Part shown: piece after piece, positions 40,727 to 49,465 of the stretch
Numbering within the stretch: position 1 is the stretch's first letter
How the letters are laid out: every line of letters begins with the position of its first letter
Assembly: GCA_017512805.1 (NCBI GenBank)
Contig: JAFWES010000058.1
Location: forward strand, 1-53,077
Source of the DNA: Clostridia bacterium
Lineage (GTDB): Bacteria; Bacillota; Clostridia; Christensenellales; Aristaeellaceae
Length of the DNA: 53,077 bases
Direction: 5' to 3'
Translations under genes and position numbers: made by a program
Notes under the pieces: model-generated
What the model was told of the DNA's origin: nothing
What the model saw: only the letters and a program-made list of their open reading frames with translations
Database searches by the model: none

Positions 40727-40786
40727 ACAGAACTGGCAACGAGGAATCTCCGCGGTGCGGAGTTCCGACTATGCCGGCGACCGGAC
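40727..40786 (+). repeat. 60-bp direct repeat, copy 2
   Basis: Second copy, 166 bp downstream of copy 1, with the same hairpin (CTCCGC-GGT-GCGGAG, 40748-40762). It ends 42 bp before the binding-protein start. Confidence 0.9.
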
Positions 40787-40828
40787 CATCATTCTTTCAT
40801 CAACCACTAACAGAAAGGAAAGAAAACA

Positions 40829-42445
40829 ATGAAGCGCATTCTCTCTATCGCGCTGGCGCTTGCCATGCTGCTGAGCCTGGTTTCCGTTTCCGCTCTGGCG
40901 GATCAGACCGAATACACCATCATCGGCGGCCAGTCCGCCCTGTCCCCGGGGTACGGCAGCAATGTCATCCTGAACCAGCTGCAGGAAGAAACCGGCATCA
41001 AGATCAACTGGAACACCATGAGCGACTCCCTGTCCGAACAGGTGAACATCCACATCGCCGGCGGCGATCTGCCCGACGCGTTCCTGGGTGTCGGCTTCAA
41101 CAACTACAACCTGGCCACCTACGGCGAGGACGGCACCTTTATCGACCTGACGCCCTACATCAACGCGGACGTGATGCCGAACCTGACTGCCATTCTCGAT
41201 GAGCACCCCGAATTCCGGGCGGCCATCACCCAGGCGGACGGCAAGATCTACGGTCTGCCCTCCGGCGACCAGATGACCACCGCCGGCATCGGCAAGGAAG
41301 GCGATTACAACATCGGCGCCATTCCGCAGTTCTCCATGATCAACAAGGTATGGCTGGATGATCTTGGACTGGCGATGCCCACCACCCTGGACGAGCTGCA
41401 CGACGTGCTGGTCGCCTTCAAGGAAAACGACATGGCCGCCAAGATCTACGGCGCTGCGCCCGGATCCACCATTCCCATGTCCACCGGTTTTGACCAGTGG
41501 TGCTGGGGCCAGAACATCTTCTATGCCGGCTTCGGCTTCACCAACTATCCCACCGATGTGGGCATTGCGGACCTGGTGCTCAATCCCGGCGGAACCGCCA
41601 ACTTCGTCTGCGACGATGACGGCTACCGCGCGGCCGTGACCTATTTCCATGACTGGTATGCCGAAGGGCTGATGGATATCGAAATGTTCTCTCAGGATAC
41701 CACGCAGCTGATGGCCAAGTGCCAGCAGGGCTGGGTCGGCGTTTCCACCTGGTGGTACATCGAAGAGCTGATGGGCGACTACGCGAAGGATTACGTGTTC
41801 CTGCCCGTGCTCAATGGCCCCAACGGCGATCACTATGTGAACATCCGTACCGGCGGCGCCATCACCTCCGGCCAGCTGTCCGTCACCGAAGCCTGCCAGG
41901 ATCCCTCCAACCTGCTGAAGTTCTTCGACAAGTGGTATGACGGCAAGATCGTCATGCAGCTGCAGTACGGCCCCTACGGCGTATACTTCATCGGCGAAGA
42001 TGAGAACGGCGCCTGGATCGCGCTGAGTGAAGAAGAAGGCCGCGAGAAGTTCGGCAAGTCCCCCGGAGAACTGAAGGGCGAAAACGAAGTCTGGGGTCCG
42101 AAGCTGATCCTGGCCGAATACTACAGGGACATCGCCAAGATGGAGCCCCGCGCCGTGGAACGTCTGGAAGACCTGTATGACTTCTGGATGCCCTTCGTGA
42201 CCGATGACACCGCCTTCCCCTGCGACTGCACCTACACGCTGGAGGAGCTGGAGACCATCGACCGGTATAAGGCCGATTTCGAAAGCGCCGTCGCCGAGCA
42301 GGAAGGTCTGTGGATCAAGAACGGCGGTCCGACCGATGCCGAATGGGAAGCTTACAAGAACATGCTGAACAACAACTGCGGCATGGACAAGCTTCTGAAG
42401 GTGTATCAGGATGCCTATGACCGGTATGCCGCCGCTGAGGAATAA
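40829..42445 (+). CDS. Extracellular sugar-binding protein of the ABC importer
   Basis: 538 residues, the normal size for LplA/YtcQ-type binding proteins. A signal peptide (MKRILSIALALAMLLSLVSV, cut after ALA) is followed by a family 1 solute-binding fold with EETGIKINWNTMSD, HIAGGDLPDAFLG and KIYGLPSGDQ. No Cys is present in the signal region, so lipid anchoring is not predicted, which is unusual for a Gram-positive importer. The many acidic and aromatic residues fit an oligosaccharide ligand. AAAGGAAAG precedes the ATG. Confidence 0.93.
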   Translation: MKRILSIALALAMLLSLVSVSALADQTEYTIIGGQSALSPGYGSNVILNQLQEETGIKINWNTMSDSLSEQVNIHIAGGDLPDAFLGVGFNNYNLATYGEDGTFIDLTPYINADVMPNLTAILDEHPEFRAAITQADGKIYGLPSGDQMTTAGIGKEGDYNIGAIPQFSMINKVWLDDLGLAMPTTLDELHDVLVAFKENDMAAKIYGAAPGSTIPMSTGFDQWCWGQNIFYAGFGFTNYPTDVGIADLVLNPGGTANFVCDDDGYRAAVTYFHDWYAEGLMDIEMFSQDTTQLMAKCQQGWVGVSTWWYIEELMGDYAKDYVFLPVLNGPNGDHYVNIRTGGAITSGQLSVTEACQDPSNLLKFFDKWYDGKIVMQLQYGPYGVYFIGEDENGAWIALSEEEGREKFGKSPGELKGENEVWGPKLILAEYYRDIAKMEPRAVERLEDLYDFWMPFVTDDTAFPCDCTYTLEELETIDRYKADFESAVAEQEGLWIKNGGPTDAEWEAYKNMLNNNCGMDKLLKVYQDAYDRYAAAEE

Positions 42446-42480
42446 TCGCTGAAACGGCATACGAAGCAAAAGCCAAGTAA

Positions 42481-42517
42481 CCCTTTCCCGTCCGGTTTTC
42501 CGCCGGACGGGAAAGGG
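42481..42517 (+). other. 15-bp intercistronic hairpin
   Basis: 42481-42495 is perfectly complementary to 42503-42517, but no T run follows. This is likely an mRNA stabiliser behind the abundant binding-protein message, with some read-through into the GH32 gene. Confidence 0.75.
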
Positions 42518-42542
42518 TAAAGAACAGGAGCGGATAACCCCT

Positions 42543-44060
42543 ATGGTGAGTGAAAAGCTGCGGAAGGCCCGGGACTTTGAAGCACAATACAGTCCCTTTG
42601 TGCCCGAAGAGGAGCGGCCGGCGTTCCATGTAACGGGAGGCATCGGCTGGATCAACGATCCAAATGGATTTTCCGTTTACAAGGGCGAATACCATCTGTT
42701 TTTTCAGTACCATCCCTACAGGCCCATCTGGGGCCCCATGCACTGGGGCCACGTGAAAACCAGGGATTTCATCCGCTGGGAGCGGCTGCCTGTGGCGCTG
42801 GCCCCCGATCAGCCCTACGACCAGGACGGATGTTTCTCCGGCAGCGCCATTGAACTGGAGGATGGCCGCCAGCTGCTGATGTATACCGGCGTGCGGGCGG
42901 AACGGCAGGCTGACGGTACCCTGAAAAACTATCAGACCCAGTGCATCGCCATCGGTGACGGGGTCGACTACGAAAAATATGAAGGAAACCCGGTGCTGAC
43001 AGCGAAGGACCTGCCCAAGGGCGGCAGCGAAATTGACTTTCGGGATCCGAAAATCTGGAAGGAAGAGGACGGCTTCTGGGCGGTGGCGGGCAATCGCCCG
43101 TCCGACGGCAGCGGTTCCATTCTCCTGTTCCACAGCGAGGACGCGCTCCATTGGCAGTACAAAGGCCGGGTGGCCTCCTGCCATTGTCAGTACGGAAAAA
43201 TGTGGGAGTGCCCTGATTTCTTCCCGCTCGACGGCATGGACGTGCTGCTGGTCAGCCCCCAGGAAATGATGCCCATCGGGCTGGAGTTCCACGCGGGCAA
43301 CGGTACGGTCTGCATCATCGGGCACGCCAACGAAAAGAAGCATATCATCCGGGAAAATGTTCAGGCCATTGACTACGGCATCGACTTCTACGCGCCGCAG
43401 ACTCTGCTGGCGCCGGACGGTCGGCGGATCATGATCGCCTGGATGCAGAACTGGGATACCGCCAGAAGTCAGCTGACGACCACCCGTCTGGTGGGCCAGA
43501 TGACCATTCCCCGGGAGCTGAGCATCCGGGACGGGAGGCTCATCCAGCAGCCGGTACGGGAACTGGAAACGTACCGGGGGCCGAGAATCGCGTACCGGAA
43601 TGTTCCCCTTTCCACGGAAACCCATCTCATGGGCGTCCGGGGGCGGATGATTGACCTGACGGTGAACGTGCGGCCCGCCAACGGCAGCATGATGTACCGC
43701 TGGTTCAAGCTGCATCTGGCCAAGGACGGGGAATATGAAACCACCATCCGGTTCAAACCGGATTCGGGCATCGTCCGCGTGGACCGTACCCGGGGCGGTT
43801 TCCCCTTCGATATCGTCCACATGCGGGAGTTCCCGGTGTACGCCAAGAACGGAAACATCAAACTCCGCTGCATTCTGGACAAGCGCAGCCTGGAGCTGTT
43901 CGTCAATGACGGCGAACAGGCAGCCTCCTTCGTGATGCACACTCCCCTCAGCGCGGACGTAATCAGTTTTGAGGCGGATGGCGAGGTGCTGATCGATGTG
44001 GAAAAATATGACCTGATTCTGGACGCGGGAGAGGATGAATTCTCCGACACCGCGCAGTAA
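42543..44060 (+). CDS. GH32 beta-fructosidase
   Basis: 505 residues. Hydrolyses terminal beta-fructosyl bonds of sucrose, sucrose-6-phosphate or fructo-oligosaccharides. The five-bladed propeller carries WINDPNG with nucleophile Asp39, FRDPK with transition-state stabiliser Asp168 and ECPDFF with acid/base Glu222. The C-terminal beta-sandwich (about 350-500) contains RCILDKRSLELFVNDGEQ. No signal peptide, so the enzyme is cytoplasmic and acts on imported sugar. Linked importer, LacI and fructokinase support this path. Confidence 0.95.
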   Translation: MVSEKLRKARDFEAQYSPFVPEEERPAFHVTGGIGWINDPNGFSVYKGEYHLFFQYHPYRPIWGPMHWGHVKTRDFIRWERLPVALAPDQPYDQDGCFSGSAIELEDGRQLLMYTGVRAERQADGTLKNYQTQCIAIGDGVDYEKYEGNPVLTAKDLPKGGSEIDFRDPKIWKEEDGFWAVAGNRPSDGSGSILLFHSEDALHWQYKGRVASCHCQYGKMWECPDFFPLDGMDVLLVSPQEMMPIGLEFHAGNGTVCIIGHANEKKHIIRENVQAIDYGIDFYAPQTLLAPDGRRIMIAWMQNWDTARSQLTTTRLVGQMTIPRELSIRDGRLIQQPVRELETYRGPRIAYRNVPLSTETHLMGVRGRMIDLTVNVRPANGSMMYRWFKLHLAKDGEYETTIRFKPDSGIVRVDRTRGGFPFDIVHMREFPVYAKNGNIKLRCILDKRSLELFVNDGEQAASFVMHTPLSADVISFEADGEVLIDVEKYDLILDAGEDEFSDTAQ

Positions 44061-44140
44061 AGACTTTGACCCCTGAATGAAATGGCGAAGGTTCACTCCA
44101 CTTTTCTGTTCCTTCGTACATGTAAAAAAGGAGGAAACAG

Positions 44141-44247
44141 TCCGCGGGCTCGCGGTGCGGCAGTGTGGAGACCTGCCGTAATGCGGTGCCATCTTCGGGA
44201 TGGCCGCGAGGCATGAGGCGATAAGCCGGCAGCCAGAGCGATTCAAT
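44141..44247 (+). ncRNA. Three-way-junction-like leader before the ATPase gene
   Basis: CTCGCGG (44149-44155) pairs with CCGCGAG (44204-44210) and encloses two hairpins: GCGGCAG/CTGCCGT (44157-44163 with 44173-44179) and GCCATC/GATGGC (44188-44193 with 44199-44204) around a TTCGG loop. An alternative stem CCGCG/CGCGG forms at 44142-44155. An AAGGAGG at 44129-44135 has no start codon close by. The pattern suggests a cis-acting RNA, class unknown. Confidence 0.4.
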
Positions 44248-45402
44248 ATGTCTAAAGTGACTTTGAAGGGCATTAAGAAGATCTATGACAACAGCGTCAC
44301 CGCGGTGCATGACGTCAATCTGGAGATCGAGGACAAGGAATTCATCGTGCTGGTCGGGCCTTCCGGCTGCGGAAAGTCCACCACCCTGTGGATGGTCGCC
44401 GGTCTGGAAGAGATTTCCGAAGGCGAACTGACCATTGACGGAAAGGTCTGCAACGACGTCGCCCCCAAGGATCGGGACATCGCCATGGTCTTCCAGAGCT
44501 ATGCCCTGTATCCCCATATGACCGTATACCAGAACATGGCCTTCGCCCTGAAGCTGAAGAAGACCCCCAAGGACGAAATCGATAAGAAGGTCCGGGAGGT
44601 TGCCGAGATTCTGGACATCACCCAGTATCTGGAGCGCAAACCCAAGGCCCTGTCCGGCGGCCAGCGTCAGCGCGTCGCCATCGGCCGTGCCATGGTGCGC
44701 GACCCCAAGGTCTTCCTGATGGACGAACCCCTGTCCAACCTGGACGCCAAGCTTCGGAACCAGATGCGCGCCGAGATCATCAAGCTGCGCAAGCGTATTA
44801 ACACCACCTTCATGTACGTGACCCACGATCAGACCGAGGCCATGACCCTGGGCGATCGGATCGTCATCATGAAGGACGGCTATGTGAACCAGATCGGTAC
44901 CCCGGTGGAAGTGTTCAACAAGCCCGTGAACCTGTTCGTGGCCGGCTTCATCGGCATGCCCGTCATGAACTTCTTCGACGGCTGCAAGCTGCTGCTGGAG
45001 AACGATACCTACTACGCGGAAATCCGGGGCGTCCGGTTTGAGCTGGATCCCTTCCAGCAGAAGGCGCTGCGGCAGAACGGCCAGAAGCCCTGCGACATCG
45101 TGGCGGGCATCCGGCCTCAGCACATCTCCGTGGGCAAGGGCGAGCTGAGCGCGCTGATCGAAGTATCCGAAATGCTGGGCACGGAAGTGAACCTGCATAC
45201 CCGCAGCAATGATGACGAAGTCGTCATGGTGATCCCCACCGTGGATCTGGATACGGATGTGAGCATGGGCAAAACCATCAACTTCACCACCCAGCCCCGG
45301 CTGATCCAGCTCTTCGACAAGGCCACCGGCAACAACCTGATCTGGTTCGACGAGAAGTCCTCGAAGGCCAACGCGCCGGTGTGCAAGAATTACAATTTCT
45401 GA
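44248..45402 (+). CDS. MsmK/UgpC-type sugar ABC transporter ATPase
   Basis: 384 residues. Walker A GPSGCGKSTTL, signature LSGGQRQR, Walker B VFLMDEPLSNLDA and the switch His in VTHDQTEAM are present; a C-terminal OB-fold regulatory domain (about 235-375) marks the CUT1 class. Such ATPases often serve several importers in one cell. The start at 44248 is chosen by homology (MSKVTLKGIKK); no clear ribosome site precedes it, and a longer in-frame ATG at 44200 lies in a structured leader. It is near, but not tightly coupled to, the GH32 gene. Confidence 0.92.
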   Translation: MSKVTLKGIKKIYDNSVTAVHDVNLEIEDKEFIVLVGPSGCGKSTTLWMVAGLEEISEGELTIDGKVCNDVAPKDRDIAMVFQSYALYPHMTVYQNMAFALKLKKTPKDEIDKKVREVAEILDITQYLERKPKALSGGQRQRVAIGRAMVRDPKVFLMDEPLSNLDAKLRNQMRAEIIKLRKRINTTFMYVTHDQTEAMTLGDRIVIMKDGYVNQIGTPVEVFNKPVNLFVAGFIGMPVMNFFDGCKLLLENDTYYAEIRGVRFELDPFQQKALRQNGQKPCDIVAGIRPQHISVGKGELSALIEVSEMLGTEVNLHTRSNDDEVVMVIPTVDLDTDVSMGKTINFTTQPRLIQLFDKATGNNLIWFDEKSSKANAPVCKNYNF

Positions 45403-45417
45403 TATTGAATCTCAGAC

Positions 45418-45463
45418 AAAGAGGCAGGAAGGCCTTCCGCGGGAAGCTCCTTCCTGCCTCTTT
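45418..45463 (+). terminator. Terminator after the ATPase gene
   Basis: AAAGAGGCAGGAAGG (45418-45432) is complementary to CCTTCCTGCCTCTTT (45449-45463), with a smaller hairpin inside the loop. Confidence 0.8.
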
Positions 45464-45541
45464 CCATAAGCGATAAAACACCGCCCGCAGAGTCGTCGGC
45501 TCCATGCGGGCAGCGGCAAGCGAATCGGAGGAATGACAGCC

Positions 45542-46513
45542 ATGGAAAACGGACAAAAGGAGATCCTGCGCCTGTGCTTTCAGGAGGGGAAGGGGCATTG
45601 GGCGTATGATGACTGCGGGCATCTGCCGCCCGCGGAGATTCAGTACCGTTTCCGAAACGCGAAATACATCCCCTCCCGGGATCCCTCCTGGCGCTCCTGC
45701 GGAATCCATGGCTTCGCGCTGATGTTTGACGGCAATTCCACCCGGATTGCCTATCCGCCGGAAGCGCTTTTGCTGGGCGGTTCCGCCCTGACCCTTTCCG
45801 CCTGGATCGCGCCCCGGTCCTTCCCCTGCGGTGATCCGGAAGCCGCGGAAGGAGATCTGAAAGGGATCACGGCCGTTTTGGGCCAGGTGGATCCCCAGGC
45901 GCCCCGGGGGATTCTGCTGGGATACGAAGCCTTTGGACGTCCCTGCTTCCAGATCGGTACGGGAACGGCCCGTCACACCCTTCGCCCGGAAAGCGCCCGC
46001 CTCGTCAGCGGGCAATGGAATCATCTGGCCGGAGTATGGGATGAGGCGCGGGCTGTCATGGATCTGTATGTCAACGGGAACCCGGCCGGCGCCCTGACGC
46101 TTCCCCGGGGAACCCGCTTGGCCCCCGCTGCGGGACATGCCCTGCTGATCGGTCAAAACGAGGGCGGAAAAGTCATTTCCGCGGGCATGATGGATATGTT
46201 CTGCGGACTGATGGGTGAAATCCGGATCGAAAGCGCAGCCCTGTCTCCGGCGGACATCGCAGCCCGGGCTTCCCTCCCCGGCCCCATCGGGGACAGGGGC
46301 CGACTCTCCGCCTTTTTTTCCACCCTGGGAGCCTCCCTGACCCTGGATCTTTACGTGGATCACTCTTTGACAGAAGGCTTTTTCAACGGAGAAAAGGCCC
46401 TGAGCCTCCGTTCCTACGCTCCCGTCGGCCCCCGCGGCATCCGGTTTGAGGGCGGCAGCGCCGTGCGGATCCGGCGCCTGCGGCTCTGGCGGATGCGTCC
46501 GATCTGGGATTGA
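45542..46513 (+). CDS. LamG-like protein, internally deleted GH32 relative
   Basis: 323 residues. Residues 1-245 form a LamG/concanavalin-like domain (DPSWRSCGIHGFALMFDGNS, LTLSAWIAPRSFP, QWNHLAGVWDEA, GLMGEIRIESAAL). From about 255 the sequence jumps to LTLDLYVDHSLTEGFFNGEKAL and RIRRLRLWRMRPIW, which is the end of a GH32 C-terminal sandwich. The propeller that should lie between is missing, so no GH32 catalytic residues remain. The frame is intact, and GGAGG lies 10 nt before ATG 45542. It could be a binding protein now or a gene in decay. Confidence 0.7.
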   Translation: MENGQKEILRLCFQEGKGHWAYDDCGHLPPAEIQYRFRNAKYIPSRDPSWRSCGIHGFALMFDGNSTRIAYPPEALLLGGSALTLSAWIAPRSFPCGDPEAAEGDLKGITAVLGQVDPQAPRGILLGYEAFGRPCFQIGTGTARHTLRPESARLVSGQWNHLAGVWDEARAVMDLYVNGNPAGALTLPRGTRLAPAAGHALLIGQNEGGKVISAGMMDMFCGLMGEIRIESAALSPADIAARASLPGPIGDRGRLSAFFSTLGASLTLDLYVDHSLTEGFFNGEKALSLRSYAPVGPRGIRFEGGSAVRIRRLRLWRMRPIWD

Positions 46514-46525
46514 TTCTGTTTTGTT

Positions 46526-46717
46526 TTGAAAATCTGCCTGGCGGATCGGGAAACCGATACCATCGCCTGGAAGGATATCGCTCTGCCGGATATCCTGTCC
46601 GGAGACGGCAACCGGCCCCCGTATCAAGCTGCCCCGAACCAGCACTGGATGGAGTGGACGGCCGATGGCAGCCTGAACATTCTGGAACTGCAGGTGTGCA
46701 GCGTAAATCCTCTCTGA
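46526..46717 (+). pseudogene. Possible coding remnant
   Basis: A 63-codon frame (KICLADRETDTIAWKDIALP, ending MEWTADGSLNILELQVCSV) has protein-like composition and a beta-rich tail but no ribosome site and no recognised family. It lies between two GH32-like fragments, so it may be a third piece of lost carbohydrate genes. Confidence 0.3.
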
Positions 46718-46765
46718 CAATCGGAAGGAAGAAAGACGGTCTTAAGCGGGAAAGGAGAAGCGCGA

Positions 46766-47002
46766 ATGGATCTATTCTATCATCCGGAAAGCGGAAAGAT
46801 GGGGGACGTCATTCCTTTCTGGGAAGGCGGCGTGTTTCATCTCTATTATCTGGGAAAGGGTTGGAAGCGGATCGATACCCGGGATCAGCTGCATTTTTCC
46901 GTCCCCCGGGAAACGGGAATCCGTGGCGGAACCGGGTCCGTCATCAAGGACGGGGATTTCTACCATCTCTTCTACTGCACCTTTTCCTCCGGCCCCGAAA
47001 GC
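46766..47002 (+). pseudogene. Truncated GH32-like beta-fructosidase gene
   Basis: GGGAAAGGAG precedes ATG 46766. About 79 residues match the start of clostridial GH32/GH43-superfamily enzymes (MDLFYHPESGKMGDVIPFWE, GVFHLYYLGKGWKRI, GIRGGTGSVIKDGDFYHLFY). Similarity then stops abruptly, just before the terminator of the converging aconitase gene. More than 80 percent of the expected protein is missing, so this is a 3'-deleted pseudogene; the long open frame that continues past 47002 is antisense to aconitase. Confidence 0.75.
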
Positions 47003-47012
47003 ACAGGCACGC

Positions 47013-47041
47013 AAAATCCGGGGAGAAGCCTCTCCCCGGAT
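47013..47041 (-). terminator. Intrinsic terminator of the aconitase transcript
   Basis: ATCCGGGGAGA (47016-47026) is perfectly complementary to 47031-47041; on the minus strand the stem is followed by TTTT. Confidence 0.88.
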
Positions 47042-47089
47042 TATACGCGCGGTCTGCGACCCCGCCGCTGTGCCCCGCCGACCCTGCCA

Positions 47090-49366
47090 TCACGCGGTCA
47101 CGGGATGGGTGCGGTAATAGTTAATCAGGCATCCGTCCACGATAATCTGCCGCTCGTCCGGCGTCAGATCTCCCAGGCTGACGGAGAAGGGAGTCACCGT
47201 CCCGTTCGCCCGGACGGCATACGCGGTGAATTCCGGCACGGCTTCCAGCACGGCCCGGCGCAGGCCCGGCAGGAACACCCAGTCCCCCAGGCCGAAGGCC
47301 TTCTCATCCTTCACCAGCAGCGGCGCCATGCCCCAGTTGATGCAGTTGGAGCGGTACCGTTTGGTCGCGTACTCTTTGGCCAGGTTGGCGGAAGCGCCCA
47401 GAACCCGCTGGCAGGAGGCGGCCTGTTCCCTGGCGGAGCCGTCGCCGGGCTTCATGGCGAAAATCGTGGAACCGATATCCGTATGGGCCGGATCCACCTT
47501 CACCACTTTCACCAGGGCTTCATATACCCTGCATACTTCCTCCGGCAGCCCGCCGCCGGCCTGCCTCGCCCGCTCGATCTCACGGACGGCCTTGCTGCGG
47601 CCCACGTATTCCGGATCCTTCCGGGACAGGGTAAACTCGCTGAGCCGTTCCGGATTGGAGCGGTAGGAAGACGTCTCTCCCGAAGGAATCAGTTCGTCCG
47701 TGGTGGTGACCGGATCCGTAATATAGGAGCAAACCCTGACCAGCAGGTCCTCTGTCAGGGCGGGCTGTTCCGGCCAGTCCTTAATGTTGGGCCCGAACTT
47801 CAGCGCATACGCCGGCTCCGCCTTGCCATAGCCGAAGTAGACCCTTTTTTCATATACGGACCGGTCAAAGCTGTACGGATATTTCTGATACCGGATGTCC
47901 AGATCCGTGGCCGGTGTCAGCCTGCCGTGATGAATGGCGGTCGCCGCGATGGACCGGGCGTCCATCAGGGCCACTGCGCTCATCTGGCCCTCGCCGGGCT
48001 TGCTGCCTTCCCTGTTGGGGAAGTTGCGGGTGGCGTGGCGGATGGAGAATTCGCCGTTGGCGGGGGTGTCGCCCGCGCCGAAGCAGGGGCCGCAGAAGCA
48101 TTCGCGGATGATGGCGCCCGCCGCGGCGATATCCGCCAGCGCGCCGTTCCTCATCAGCTGCAGGTAGGCGGGCATGGAGCCCGGATACACGCTCATGGTG
48201 AAGGCGCCATTTCCCGTACTGTTGCCCCGCAGGATATCCGCCACCGCGCACACATTGTCGAACGTTCCGCCGGAACAGCCGGCCACCAGGCCCTGTTCCA
48301 CCCAGACGCCGCCGTCATGCACCTTGCTGACCAGGTCGATCTTTGCGCCGACGATCTGCCCGTTGGCCTTTTTTTCGCATTCCCGCAAGATATCCCCCGG
48401 ATTTTCCAGCAGTTCCCGGATGGTAATGGCATGGCTGGGATGCATGGGCAGGGCGATGGTGCTTTCGACCGCGCCCAGGTCGATATAGACGCAGCCGTCG
48501 TAATAGGCCGCCTCCGCGGGCTCCAGCTTTTGATAGGCTTCCGGCCGGCCGTGGATCGTCAGATATTCCTCCGTCGCCCCGTCCGTTTCCCAGATCGAGG
48601 ACCAGCAGGTGGTCTCCGTGGTCATGACGTCGATGCCGTTGCGGTATTCCATGGGCAGCCGGGCCACGCCGGGGCCCACGAATTCCATCACCTTGTTCTT
48701 CACATAGCCGTTGGCGTACACCGCGCCACAGATCTGCAGCGCCACATCCTGGGGACCGACGCCTGGCCGGGGTTCTCCGTCCAGATAAACCAGCACCACG
48801 CCGGGGCGGGCCACATCATAGGTGCGGCCCACCAGCTGCTTGGCCAGCTCGCCGCCCCCTTCGCCCACCGCCAGGGTACCCAGCGCGCCGTACCGGGTAT
48901 GGCTGTCGGATCCCAGAATCATCCGGCCGCAGCCGGCCATCATTTCCCGGTTGTAGCTGTGAATGACCGCCATGTTGGTGGGCACATAGATGCCGCCATA
49001 TTTGTGCGCGGCGCTGAGGGCAAACATATGGTCGTCCTCATTAATGGTGCCTCCCACGGCGCACAGGCTGTTATGGCAGTTGGTCAGCACGTAGGGCATG
49101 GGAAATTCCTTCATGCCGGATGCCCGCGCTGTCTGAATAATTCCCACATACGTAATATCGTGGCTGGCCAGGCTGTCAAAGCGCATCCGCAGGTGATCCA
49201 TATCCCCGCTTTGATTGTGCGCCTTCAGAATGCCGTAGGCGATGGTACCCCTGGCCGCGTCTTCTTGGGAGACGGGCCTGCCCGCCAGCCGGGACGCTTC
49301 CTTTTCGTCCGTCACGATCTGACGCCCCCGCAGCAGATAAACACCGGAATCGTAGAGTCTAAGCAT
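47090..49366 (-). CDS. acnA: Aconitate hydratase
   Basis: 758 residues, monomeric Fe-S hydratase that converts citrate to isocitrate. Cluster-binding Cys are in GLVAGCSGGTFDN and the pair in CFCGPCFGAGD; LGSDSHTRYGALG and the swivel-domain motifs GASANLAKEYATKRYRSNCINWG are also typical. The sequence is closer to the clostridial YbhJ-like hydratase branch than to AcnB. ATG 49366 is preferred to the one just before it because spacing from GGAGGT is better. The gene is followed upstream by isocitrate dehydrogenase, so together they make 2-oxoglutarate for glutamate synthesis. Confidence 0.93.
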   Translation of the reverse strand: MLRLYDSGVYLLRGRQIVTDEKEASRLAGRPVSQEDAARGTIAYGILKAHNQSGDMDHLRMRFDSLASHDITYVGIIQTARASGMKEFPMPYVLTNCHNSLCAVGGTINEDDHMFALSAAHKYGGIYVPTNMAVIHSYNREMMAGCGRMILGSDSHTRYGALGTLAVGEGGGELAKQLVGRTYDVARPGVVLVYLDGEPRPGVGPQDVALQICGAVYANGYVKNKVMEFVGPGVARLPMEYRNGIDVMTTETTCWSSIWETDGATEEYLTIHGRPEAYQKLEPAEAAYYDGCVYIDLGAVESTIALPMHPSHAITIRELLENPGDILRECEKKANGQIVGAKIDLVSKVHDGGVWVEQGLVAGCSGGTFDNVCAVADILRGNSTGNGAFTMSVYPGSMPAYLQLMRNGALADIAAAGAIIRECFCGPCFGAGDTPANGEFSIRHATRNFPNREGSKPGEGQMSAVALMDARSIAATAIHHGRLTPATDLDIRYQKYPYSFDRSVYEKRVYFGYGKAEPAYALKFGPNIKDWPEQPALTEDLLVRVCSYITDPVTTTDELIPSGETSSYRSNPERLSEFTLSRKDPEYVGRSKAVREIERARQAGGGLPEEVCRVYEALVKVVKVDPAHTDIGSTIFAMKPGDGSAREQAASCQRVLGASANLAKEYATKRYRSNCINWGMAPLLVKDEKAFGLGDWVFLPGLRRAVLEAVPEFTAYAVRANGTVTPFSVSLGDLTPDERQIIVDGCLINYYRTHPVTA

Positions 49367-49465
49367 CATTAACCTCCAAGGTTCAAATCAAGCAAAACAG
49401 ATATTGCGCGCTCCCGCGCCTTCGGACACGCCGCGGGCGGCGGCGCTCCGGACAGGATTTCCGTC

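Noticed and set aside
47003-49372. Long continuation of the GH32-like fragment frame
   Set aside because: After about residue 79 it is antisense to aconitase and shows no family similarity; the true coding remnant ends near 47002.
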